From contig DPHD01000059.1 of assembly GCA_003523085.1 (NCBI GenBank), positions 1,090 through 8,626 of the forward strand: 7,537 nucleotides of DNA. The letters run 5' to 3'. The position numbers and the translations under genes were made by a program. A model generated the notes under the pieces. The model was not told where the DNA came from and did not search any database. It saw only the letters and a program-made list of their open reading frames with translations. Positions within the stretch are counted from its first letter, which is position 1. Each line of letters starts with the position of its first letter. The DNA comes from Oceanospirillaceae bacterium. GTDB taxonomy: Bacteria; Pseudomonadota; Gammaproteobacteria; Pseudomonadales; Balneatricaceae. Positions 1 through 5,243 of this stretch are shown one piece after another.

Positions 1-83
1 TGGACTTGGATCGCCGCGCTGCGCTGGGCCTGCCCCATGAGCGCAACGATTGCTTTGGGTACGCGAAGACGGTTACGGTGGAG
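1..83. other. Left edge: no supportable gene
   Basis: I see no gene that can be supported here. On the minus strand, the frame of the 197-residue protein stays open for 27 codons beyond its TAG stop to the window edge. It includes an ATG at 38-36, but no Shine-Dalgarno sequence precedes that ATG and the peptide is unrecognised. It could be the start of a downstream gene or plain spacer. Confidence 0.4.
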
Positions 84-677
84 CTAATCGAAATAAGCAT
101 AGCAATAGGTGATCGGCTCAACGCCATGGCGCTTGGCGTCACACAACTGGCATTCGTTGGTGGCGGAAACTCGGGTATATTTTTCGCACTGCGCACACTT
201 GGCTTTATCCACCCCTTGCCACTGAGAACCAGGAAACTCCTGCCAGTGCCGACCCAAGGTGATGATTTCCTGACCCTTGAGTAAATCACCTGCATGATAG
301 CGGCCCACAATGATTTTAATACGTTGATCAACGGCACGCTTGCGGCGCTGTTCTTCCACTTGAGCTTGGTCTGGCGCCATGTGGGCGGCCAAAATACTCA
401 TGGTATCCATCATGCCTTGCTGTTGTTTAGCGAAGTGTTTTAGCGCGTGCTCAAGCTGTGCCTGGCGACCTAAGGGAATGGTGTAGGCTAGAAGGTCTGG
501 ATCCCAGTGACCACCGGCTAAGTGCAAGGACTGCATCAAATCAATGTTGTGGTCACCATAGAGGCGCAAATCATGGGCCGTGGTGACTAGCTCGTAGCCC
601 AGTGGTAAGTGGTCGAGCAAAGACGTCGCGACCGCGGCAGTAGCTTCTATATCTTCGCTTTCAAACCAATCACTCAT
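84..677 (-). CDS. Uncharacterised protein with GGxWDP motif and C-terminal zinc ribbon
   Basis: I do not recognise this 197-residue cytosolic protein; no signal peptide or membrane segment is visible. Residues 40-82 contain GGHWDP (55-60) followed by a YTIPL strand and a helix. This resembles the 'GGrWDP...W.iPL' motif of HARP-like modules in some helicases and nucleases, a resemblance only. Residues 108-120 are charged (EEQRRKRAVDQR). Residues 161-179 hold C161-x2-C164 and C176-x2-C179, a likely zinc ribbon. The start is good: GAAGG lies about 8 nt before the ATG. The gene begins 17 nt after the dnaB stop on the same strand, so it is probably cotranscribed with dnaB. In E. coli and Pseudomonas, alr follows dnaB, so this is a different neighbour. 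A nucleic-acid-related role is inference from context and motifs. That it is a real gene is well supported; its function is unknown. Confidence 0.8.
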   Translation of the reverse strand: MSDWFESEDIEATAAVATSLLDHLPLGYELVTTAHDLRLYGDHNIDLMQSLHLAGGHWDPDLLAYTIPLGRQAQLEHALKHFAKQQQGMMDTMSILAAHMAPDQAQVEEQRRKRAVDQRIKIIVGRYHAGDLLKGQEIITLGRHWQEFPGSQWQGVDKAKCAQCEKYTRVSATNECQLCDAKRHGVEPITYCYAYFD

Positions 678-694
678 AAAATTAACCCTTCAGG

Positions 695-2089
695 TTATTC
701 CATGTCGTCATAACCGTCATAGCTATGCACGAGGTCTTCAAACCGGGTGTACTTGCCAATAAAGGCAAGGCGGGAGGTGCCAATGGGGCCATTACGCTGC
801 TTACCAATAATAATTTCGGCCTTGCCTTTGTCTTCACTGTCTTCGTTATACACTTCATCACGGTAGATGAACATGATCACGTCGGCGTCCTGCTCGATGG
901 CGCCCGATTCACGCAAGTCAGAGTTAACCGGGCGTTTGTTGGGCCTGTTTTCCAAACTACGGTTCAGCTGAGACAGCGCAATAACTGGGCATTTTAACTC
1001 TTTGGCCAAGGCTTTTAAGGAGCGAGAGATTTCCGAAATTTCGGCGGTACGGCCTTCTGTATGCCCCTTTATTTGCATCAGCTGTAGGTAGTCAATCATG
1101 ATCATGCCCACACTGCCGTGTTCGCGGGCAATACGTCTGGCACGGGTACGCATTTCTGTGGGGCTTAAGCCTGCACTGTCATCAATGTACAGCGGTTTGT
1201 CTTTGAGCAGGTTCACGGCACCGGTAAGTTTAGGCCAGTCGTCTTGTTCGAGCTTACCGGTACGCATACGTGTGGCATCAATCCGCCCAAGTGACGACAG
1301 CATACGCATCATCAACTGTTCGGCGGGCATCTCCATACTAAATACCAAAATGGGCGCATCACCAATCACCGCCGCGTTTTCTACGATGTTCATGGCAAAG
1401 GTGGTTTTACCCATGGATGGGCGACCCGCCACAATAATCAAATCTGACTTTTGCATGCCGGCGGTTTTATTGTCTAAGTCGGTAAAACCTGTGCTAATGC
1501 CAGTAATGGCACTGTCCGAGCGAAACAGTTCATCAATACGTTCTACAGCGCCTTTAAGAATAGGGTTAACGTACTGTGGCCCACCTTCTTTGGGTCGCGC
1601 TTCGGCAATTTCAAATACTTTGCGTTCGGCTTCGTCGAGCACGTCGCCCGATGAACGGCCGTCAGTATGAAACGCGGAGTCGGCAATTTCATTAGCTACA
1701 CCAATCAATTGGCGCAATACCGCGCGTTCGCGCACAATATTGGCATAGGCGGTGATGTTAGAAGCACTAGGGGTGTTTTTTGCTAACTCGCCTAGGTAAC
1801 TTAAGCCACCGGCATTTTCCAGCTCGTCTATACGGCTCAACTCTTCTGATAGTGTGATGACATCGATAGGCCGAGAGTCGCCCACCAGTTTGGTCATTAC
1901 GCGGAAGATTAAACGGTGATCTTGACGATAAAAATCAACCTCGGCCACGGCTTCAGAAACTCGGTCCCATGCCATTTCGTCCAGCATTAAACCACCCAAA
2001 ACGGATTGTTCGGCCTCTTTGGATTGGGGCGGGACTTTAAGAGCATCCAGTTGTGGATCGGGCTTGAGTAAATGTGACGCTGATTGCAT
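695..2089 (-). CDS. dnaB: Replicative DNA helicase DnaB
   Basis: Hexameric 5'-3' helicase that unwinds DNA at the replication fork and interacts with primase DnaG. The 464 residues show the full family layout: an N-terminal domain from about 20 to 125 (PPQSKEAEQSVLGGLML near its start), a linker, and a RecA-like motor domain from about 185 to 460. Walker A is GRPSMGKT (222-229). The catalytic glutamate lies in SMEMP (E253), and Walker B is MIMIDYLQLM with D333. ALSQLNR (371-377) and KQRNGPIG (430-437) are the later conserved motor motifs. The length is normal and no intein interrupts the Walker A region, a frequent intein site in this family. The ATG at 2089 has no clear Shine-Dalgarno sequence, but the next Met (residue 35) would cut into the conserved N-terminus. 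dnaB is separated from rplI by a strong terminator, so it probably has its own promoter within 2090-2162. The downstream 197-residue gene follows after 17 nt. Confidence 0.98.
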   Translation of the reverse strand: MQSASHLLKPDPQLDALKVPPQSKEAEQSVLGGLMLDEMAWDRVSEAVAEVDFYRQDHRLIFRVMTKLVGDSRPIDVITLSEELSRIDELENAGGLSYLGELAKNTPSASNITAYANIVRERAVLRQLIGVANEIADSAFHTDGRSSGDVLDEAERKVFEIAEARPKEGGPQYVNPILKGAVERIDELFRSDSAITGISTGFTDLDNKTAGMQKSDLIIVAGRPSMGKTTFAMNIVENAAVIGDAPILVFSMEMPAEQLMMRMLSSLGRIDATRMRTGKLEQDDWPKLTGAVNLLKDKPLYIDDSAGLSPTEMRTRARRIAREHGSVGMIMIDYLQLMQIKGHTEGRTAEISEISRSLKALAKELKCPVIALSQLNRSLENRPNKRPVNSDLRESGAIEQDADVIMFIYRDEVYNEDSEDKGKAEIIIGKQRNGPIGTSRLAFIGKYTRFEDLVHSYDGYDDME

Positions 2090-2162
2090 GTAAAGTATCG
2101 TTTATTAAGGCTGAAATCGACCCCATGATAACCTTTAGCAAGGCCATAAAATAGGGGACACA
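2090..2162 (-). promoter_or_regulatory. Probable dnaB promoter region (elements not resolved)
   Basis: This is the only DNA between the rplI terminator and the dnaB start, so a dnaB-specific promoter is expected here if termination is efficient. On the minus strand I see a possible -10 (TATCAT, about 2121-2126) but no convincing -35 at the right spacing. No Shine-Dalgarno sequence is visible before the dnaB ATG. The call rests on position more than on motifs. Confidence 0.3.
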
Positions 2163-2189
2163 AAAAAGCCCCTTAATGAGGGGCTTTTT
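2163..2189 (-). terminator. Rho-independent terminator after rplI
   Basis: Perfect 11-bp inverted repeat: AAAAAGCCCCT at 2163-2173 and AGGGGCTTTTT at 2179-2189, with a 5-nt loop. On the minus strand the GC core is followed by a run of T (the A tract at 2162-2167), which fits termination of the rpsF-rplI transcript. The symmetry also gives a T tract on the plus strand, so it could act in both directions. Confidence 0.93.
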
Positions 2190-2191
2190 AT

Positions 2192-2243
2192 GGATTGCTT
2201 CGCTGCGCTCGCAATGACGCTACGTGTAGGATCGAGGCAATCC
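2192..2243. repeat. Extragenic palindromic repeat with imperfect terminal inverted repeats
   Basis: The ends are GGATTGCTTCG (2192-2202) and CGAGGCAATCC (2233-2243), inverted repeats matching at 10 of 11 positions. The left part (2192-2219) reads on the minus strand as CGTCATTGCGAG followed by CGCAGCGAAGCAATCC. I recognise this as a repeat unit scattered between genes in many unrelated bacterial genomes, often as two opposed units. Here the right unit is short, so the copy looks partly deleted. It lies in the 3' untranslated region of the rplI transcript, between the stop codon and the terminator. Copy number elsewhere in this genome cannot be seen from the window. Confidence 0.7.
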
Positions 2244-2256
2244 CTAAAGCAAAGCT

Positions 2257-2703
2257 TTACTCAGCTACAAGCGCTACAGTCACTTCAATAGTGATGTCGC
2301 TGTGAAGCTGGATAGCAACAGCAGTTTCGCCCAAGGCGCGCAAAGCACCTTCTGGCAAACGTACTTCAGTCTTATCAACGGCATGGCCAGCTTCCACAAG
2401 GGCAGCAGCAATTTCGTTAGTACCGATAGAGCCAAACAACTTACCTTCGTCGCCAGCGTTAGCAGCGATAGTGATGGTCAATTCGCCGATGGCGTCAGCA
2501 CGAGCTTGTGCAGCAGCTAGCTTTTCAGCAGCAGCAGCTTCTAGCTCAGAACGACGTGCTTCAAAGGCTTCGATGTTAGCTTTGTTGGCAGGTACAGCTT
2601 TGCCATTTGGAATTAGGAAGTTACGACCGTAGCCTGCTTTAACAGAAACAGTGTCGCCCAAAGAGCCTAACTTACCAATTTTTTCAAGAAGAATTACATT
2701 CAT
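2257..2703 (-). CDS. rplI: 50S ribosomal protein L9
   Basis: L9 binds 23S rRNA near the L1 stalk with its N-terminal domain and reaches outward through a long helix to a second globular domain. The 148 residues match the family over the full length (E. coli 149). The N-terminal domain has VILLEKIGKLGSLGD and VKAGYGRNFLIPNGKAV. An Ala/Glu-rich connecting helix covers about residues 42-75. The C-terminal domain has AGDEGKLFGSIGT and EVRLPEGALRALGE, ending in VAE. I chose the ATG at 2703 over the in-frame TTG at 2709 because it gives the family's M-x-VILL start and has AAGGAA (2710-2715) at proper distance. It is the last gene before a repeat and a terminator, and follows the membrane-protein gene by 47 nt. 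Confidence 0.98.
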   Translation of the reverse strand: MNVILLEKIGKLGSLGDTVSVKAGYGRNFLIPNGKAVPANKANIEAFEARRSELEAAAAEKLAAAQARADAIGELTITIAANAGDEGKLFGSIGTNEIAAALVEAGHAVDKTEVRLPEGALRALGETAVAIQLHSDITIEVTVALVAE

Positions 2704-2709
2704 GTTCAA

Positions 2710-2715
2710 TTCCTT
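2710..2715 (-). promoter_or_regulatory. Shine-Dalgarno site that sets the rplI start
   Basis: The minus strand reads AAGGAA here, with GGA about 7 nt before the ATG at 2703. For the alternative TTG at 2709 the site would be too close, so it supports the shorter L9 start. Confidence 0.7.
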
Positions 2716-2726
2716 AAGTTGCTCAA

Positions 2727-2738
2727 CATGTATACATG
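2727..2738. repeat. Perfect 12-bp palindrome upstream of rplI
   Basis: CATGTATACATG is fully self-complementary and lies in the 47-nt gap between the membrane-protein gene and rplI. It could be an operator or part of a weak internal promoter (TATACA resembles a -10, but no -35 is seen). It may also be chance in AT-rich spacer DNA. Confidence 0.35.
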
Positions 2739-2750
2739 GAGAGTCTAATT

Positions 2751-3593
2751 CTAGTTTTTCACCCTAACCGGCAAACGTTTACGCAACCCGAACACACTGT
2801 CCAGAGTGGCTAACAACGCCAGCAGAGAGAAGACCAATGCACTGGAAAACAACAACCCTAAGTAAGTTGCTATGAGCCACATGCGGCCTAATTTCATTTG
2901 CTCAACCAACCCATGCACTAACGCCAAACCTGCAAATAACAGAGGTATGGCCAGTATAAACAACCATTGCGTCATATCCGCAATATTGCTTAAACCAAAC
3001 ACAGCCAAAGCTAAACTACCCGTGAGCCATACCGGCAAACGCAGTTGATGAAATTCGGTTTGAAAACCACCGGGGTTAAACAATACCGATTGCCACCAAC
3101 GGGCTAACACTGTGCAGGCTAATAAAATAGCCAAATGTACAGCACCTAGCACACCCTCCATAAGGGCTTTCACTTGTTCGGTCGATACTTCATCGGGTAG
3201 GCTCTGCGTTGCTTGCAGCTGGATTCCAGCTTCGGCAAAAGTGAGCATCACCTCTTGCAAGTAGCTCGCCAAAATAGGCATAGATATGATGGACACCAAC
3301 ATACTGGCAACCAACACATAGGTCCAATGGGCACTGTAGCGTAAAACGCTAGCTAGTCCGGCCACTCCAATTAAGGTTAACGCCGGGGTTGGATCGCCAT
3401 TGAACCACCACATTAAGGCAGGCAATAGGCTCCACATAAACACCTGCGCACCCGCTTGATAACCTTTTCGTAAGATCACCAGGGCCACAACTGCAGCACT
3501 AATCCAAAACAACACCGGAATAATGGCAAATACAACGGCAACCAAGGTTGCTTGTTTGCCGCCTTTCATGGCGAATTGAGCGAGTCTGCGCAT
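2751..3593 (-). CDS. Polytopic inner-membrane protein, DUF2232/YybS-like
   Basis: A 280-residue hydrophobic protein with about eight predicted membrane segments, roughly at 15-41, 49-64, 70-84, 91-110, 148-165, 188-204, 208-228 and 238-264. The conserved soluble stretch between the middle segments is RWWQS (165-169) plus FNPGGF and LRLP (172-187). This fits what I know of the DUF2232/YybS family: several membrane helices and an arginine/proline element before the last helix group. The C-terminus is basic (RKRLPVRVKN). Proteins of this type sit between rpsR and rplI in Pseudomonas-like genomes, and yybS lies near rplI in Bacillus. No biochemical function is known to me. The ATG at 3593 begins 13 nt after the rpsR stop with no clear Shine-Dalgarno, so it is probably translated by coupling. 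Met9 is an alternative start. The family assignment is from memory. Confidence 0.85.
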   Translation of the reverse strand: MRRLAQFAMKGGKQATLVAVVFAIIPVLFWISAAVVALVILRKGYQAGAQVFMWSLLPALMWWFNGDPTPALTLIGVAGLASVLRYSAHWTYVLVASMLVSIISMPILASYLQEVMLTFAEAGIQLQATQSLPDEVSTEQVKALMEGVLGAVHLAILLACTVLARWWQSVLFNPGGFQTEFHQLRLPVWLTGSLALAVFGLSNIADMTQWLFILAIPLLFAGLALVHGLVEQMKLGRMWLIATYLGLLFSSALVFSLLALLATLDSVFGLRKRLPVRVKN

Positions 3594-3606
3594 GGGTTAA
3601 TGCAGC

Positions 3607-3834
3607 TTACTGATGAGCGTCAGTGTATGGCAACAAAGCCACGTAGCGAGCGCGCTTAATGGCAGTAGAAAGCTGACGCTGGTAGCGTGCTTTGGTGCCA
3701 GTAATACGGCTAGGTACAATCTTGCCAGTTTCAGATACGTAGCCTTTTAAAACTTCAATATCTTTATAGTCGATTTGTGCAACGCCTTCGGCGGTGAAAC
3801 GACAGTACTTACGACGACGAAAAAAACGTGCCAT
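3607..3834 (-). CDS. rpsR: 30S ribosomal protein S18
   Basis: S18 forms a heterodimer with S6 on the platform of the small subunit. The 75 residues are the same length as E. coli S18 and nearly identical through FRRRKYCRFTAEGV (5-18), IDYKDIEVLK, SGKIVPSRITGT-like residues 36-47 and the end LLPYTDAHQ. The only cysteine is C11, so this is not the multi-cysteine zinc-binding form. GGAG lies 8 nt before the ATG. The gene follows rpsF by 18 nt, the standard arrangement for the S6:S18 pair. Confidence 0.98.
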   Translation of the reverse strand: MARFFRRRKYCRFTAEGVAQIDYKDIEVLKGYVSETGKIVPSRITGTKARYQRQLSTAIKRARYVALLPYTDAHQ

Positions 3835-3852
3835 GTCAATATCTCCAGTTAA

Positions 3853-4275
3853 TTATTCGGCAGCTGCTTCAGCAGCAGGTGCTTCTTCAGCTTTAGCTTC
3901 TGCTTGAGGAGCTTCGGCACGAGGGGCGCGTTCTTGACGACGTTTGTCTTCACGGCTTTCGGCAGCTTTAACAGGAGAATCTTCAGTTACGGCACCTTTC
4001 ATACGCACAACTATGTTGCGGATAACGGCATCGTTGTAACGGAAGTTGCTGTCTAGCTCGTCCAATGCAACGTTTGAACATTCAACGTTCATTAGTACAT
4101 AGTGAGCTTTGTGGATTTTGTTAATTGGGTATGCCAAGTGGCGACGGCCCCAATCTTCCAAACGATGAATCGCACCACCATCGGCTTCGATAGTCGTGGT
4201 GTAGCGCTCGATCATAGCGGGAACTTGTTCGCTTTGGTCAGGGTGGACCAAAAACATAATTTCATAATGACGCAT
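3853..4275 (-). CDS. rpsF: 30S ribosomal protein S6
   Basis: S6 pairs with S18 and binds 16S rRNA in the central domain. Residues 1-100 form the conserved fold: MRHYEIMFLVHPDQSEQV, then EDWGRRHLAYPINK (40-53), HYVLMNVEC and NDAVIRNIVVRMKGAV. Residues 101-140 are a charged, Ala/Glu-rich disordered tail ending in AAAE. In E. coli the S6 C-terminus is extended with glutamates by RimK; this tail also ends in Glu, but modification here is only possible, not shown. The start is secure: AAGGAG (4281-4286) lies 5 nt before the ATG at 4275. It is the first gene of the operon. Confidence 0.98.
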   Translation of the reverse strand: MRHYEIMFLVHPDQSEQVPAMIERYTTTIEADGGAIHRLEDWGRRHLAYPINKIHKAHYVLMNVECSNVALDELDSNFRYNDAVIRNIVVRMKGAVTEDSPVKAAESREDKRRQERAPRAEAPQAEAKAEEAPAAEAAAE

Positions 4276-4372
4276 TGCTGCTCCTTATGGGTTAAATAGC
4301 CTCAAGTGTCTGACAACTCGTTATTGAACTGTAGCCTTAAAGCAAGGAGGAAAATCACACCTAAAAATGTGA
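4276..4372 (-). promoter_or_regulatory. rpsF 5' leader, possible S6:S18 autoregulatory region
   Basis: The transcript from the predicted promoter would carry a leader of about 97 nt before the rpsF ATG. In many bacteria the S6:S18 complex represses its own mRNA through a leader structure with a CCG bulge. The length is suitable, but I find no CCG in this leader and cannot fold it reliably. The regulatory role is unproven; the leader itself depends on the promoter call. Confidence 0.3.
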
Positions 4373-4373
4373 T
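4354..4373. repeat. Inverted repeat over the predicted rpsF transcription start
   Basis: ATCACA (4354-4359) and TGTGAT (4368-4373) are perfect inverted repeats around an 8-nt AT-rich centre. They lie just downstream of the -10 box, so they span the expected start point and the first 20 nt of the transcript. It could be an operator or a 5' stem-loop. The half-sites are those of CRP in reversed order, so it is not a CRP site. On the minus strand the second arm is followed by TTT, too weak for a terminator. Confidence 0.4.
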
Positions 4374-4378
4374 GGCAC

Positions 4379-4407
4379 ATTATACGTAAACTTGAGACTA
4401 GGCACAA
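4379..4407 (-). promoter_or_regulatory. Sigma-70 promoter of the rpsF operon
   Basis: On the minus strand the -10 is a perfect TATAAT (4379-4384) and the -35 is TTGTGC (4402-4407), separated by exactly 17 nt. The expected start is near 4372. The promoter begins 12 nt after the toxin stop codon, so the toxin module ends almost at the edge of the ribosomal operon. I see no terminator between them; toxin-antitoxin transcripts may read into rpsF. Confidence 0.7.
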
Positions 4408-4419
4408 GCTTGCTGACTT

Positions 4420-4848
4420 TTATGATGCTATACTTAACCAAGGATTGACCAACTGTACGCCGGTGTACTTAAAGTCAGGACTATTCCTCGTTACCACCGT
4501 CATGTTCGAGACTAAAGCCGTGGCGGCTATTAAGGCATCTCTTTCAGACTTAGGGTCGGGCGCATGTAATTGTGCACACTTCAATGCCACCGCCGTATCC
4601 ACTGGCAATATTCGGCCATCAAAGGCGCTTAATACATTTCTAGTTAGCCAGTTGCGTAATAACTTACCTTGAGCAACATCGCGCCGTTCGACTAACAACA
4701 CACCCATCTCGAGTTCCATCACACTCACGGCCGACAAATAAAGGTGTTTAGCTGCCACACTTTGAGCCCAGATTACTACGTTTTCATCGGCCTTATTAGA
4801 GGCAGTTTTACGTAACTCTGAAACCACATTGGTATCGAGTAAATACAT
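4420..4848 (-). CDS. vapC: VapC/FitB-type PIN-domain toxin (ribonuclease)
   Basis: Toxin of a type II toxin-antitoxin pair. PIN-domain toxins are Mg2+-dependent RNases that cut tRNA, rRNA or mRNA when freed from the antitoxin. The 142 residues show the acidic active site: D5 in YLLDTNVVSEL, E45 in SAVSVMELEMG, D104 in RDALIAATAL, and D125 in TRNSPDF. FDGRILPVDTAVA and the C-terminal GVQLVNPW are typical of the FitB-like branch. No active-site residue is missing, so it should be functional. The ATG overlaps the antitoxin stop by one base (TAATG), implying translational coupling with antitoxin made first. The RNA target cannot be read from the sequence. Confidence 0.94.
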   Translation of the reverse strand: MYLLDTNVVSELRKTASNKADENVVIWAQSVAAKHLYLSAVSVMELEMGVLLVERRDVAQGKLLRNWLTRNVLSAFDGRILPVDTAVALKCAQLHAPDPKSERDALIAATALVSNMTVVTRNSPDFKYTGVQLVNPWLSIAS

Positions 4849-5096
4849 TATGAAAGATCAGCAGGTTTAAATAAGACTGTAGTTTTAGTTGGCTCAAAAT
4901 CAATATCAGCTGCCATGGCTAAAAGATCAACAATATCTTCTTGCTTTGAGGTGAGGTCGTGGTAGTGGGCTGCACTCATCAACACATGGGCCGTGAGGCC
5001 ACGATCTGTTATAAACACGGGGGCTATATCGGCAGATTTCTTAACACTACTCACGTTTTGATTAAATTCTCTACTGGAAACTTTAGTATGCATCAT
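4848..5096 (-). CDS. Phd/YefM-family antitoxin
   Basis: The 82-residue antitoxin should bind and inhibit the downstream PIN toxin and repress its own promoter. The N-terminal DNA-binding half has the family signature: KVSSREFNQNVSSVKK (5-20), then PVFITDRGLTAHVLMS (26-41) and a YHDL helix. The C-terminal half ends in FEP...LFKPADLS, the flexible toxin-wrapping segment common in Phd partners of FitB-like toxins. A GTG at 5108 is in frame, but GGGAG (5102-5106) lies 5 nt before the ATG at 5096 and 8 nt before the ATG at 5093, so I start at 5096. Starting at 5093 would remove one Met. It is the first gene of the two-gene operon. Confidence 0.92.
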   Translation of the reverse strand: MMHTKVSSREFNQNVSSVKKSADIAPVFITDRGLTAHVLMSAAHYHDLTSKQEDIVDLLAMAADIDFEPTKTTVLFKPADLS

Positions 5097-5101
5097 AACA
5101 A

Positions 5102-5106
5102 CTCCC
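5102..5106 (-). promoter_or_regulatory. Shine-Dalgarno site that sets the antitoxin start
   Basis: The minus strand reads GGGAG here, 5 nt before the ATG at 5096. It overlaps the codons of the alternative GTG start at 5108, which argues against that longer version. Confidence 0.65.
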
Positions 5107-5115
5107 ACTAAACTA

Positions 5116-5163
5116 ATTGTAGCAATGTTACTACAATCTGGCCGCTCAGTACAAAGCAGTCAA
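5116..5163 (-). promoter_or_regulatory. Candidate toxin-antitoxin promoter
   Basis: Two overlapping readings are possible on the minus strand. TACAAT (5116-5121) is a 5/6 match to a -10 box but has no good -35. TTGACT (5158-5163) is a 5/6 match to a -35 and is 17 nt from CAGATT (5135-5140), a poor -10. In both cases the palindrome at 5117-5136 covers the -10 or start region. Confidence 0.45.
5117..5136. promoter_or_regulatory. Palindromic operator of the toxin-antitoxin operon
   Basis: A 20-bp imperfect palindrome: TTGTAG (5117-5122) and CTACAA (5131-5136) match perfectly, and the AA/TT pairs inside also match, giving 16 of 20 symmetric positions. It lies 20 nt upstream of the antitoxin ATG, over the likely promoter. 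Phd-family antitoxins bind such palindromes, with toxin as corepressor, to autoregulate. Binding is inferred from position and family. Confidence 0.6.
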
Positions 5164-5243
5164 CTCTTTGTGTGGCCCACCTTGCATTTCTTAGCCACCA
5201 ACTCCACACTGGCTGACTATTGAAAAAAGAAAACGGGGACCAA
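5137..5243 (+). other. Divergent spacer before the beta-helix/cytochrome gene
   Basis: This spacer should hold the promoter of the plus-strand fusion gene, but I find no convincing -35/-10 pair; TTGCAT (5182-5187) has no suitable -10. A GGGGA (5235-5239) precedes the ATG at 5244 by about 5 nt and serves as Shine-Dalgarno. GTGTGG (5170-5175) and CCACAC (5204-5209) are inverted repeats of unknown meaning. Confidence 0.35.

Noticed and set aside
6..284. 92-codon plus-strand open frame
   Set aside because: It runs antisense to the zinc-ribbon end of the 197-residue gene, has no Shine-Dalgarno support and no recognisable protein features.
1381..1500. DnaB intein
   Set aside because: The Walker A region is continuous and the protein has the normal length of about 464 residues.
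1098..1670. 190-codon plus-strand open frame
   Set aside because: It is entirely antisense to the conserved DnaB motor domain; its Ser/Arg/Pro-rich composition is that of a shadow frame.
2192..2243. Insertion sequence or tRNA remnant
   Set aside because: The element is only 52 bp, has no coding capacity and no cloverleaf, so a short extragenic repeat is the better reading.
4354..4373. CRP-like site
   Set aside because: The half-sites are TCACA...TGTGA, the reverse order of the CRP consensus TGTGA...TCACA.
4354..4373. Terminator for the toxin-antitoxin operon
   Set aside because: The stem is only 6 bp and AT-rich, with just three Ts after it, and it lies downstream of the rpsF promoter.
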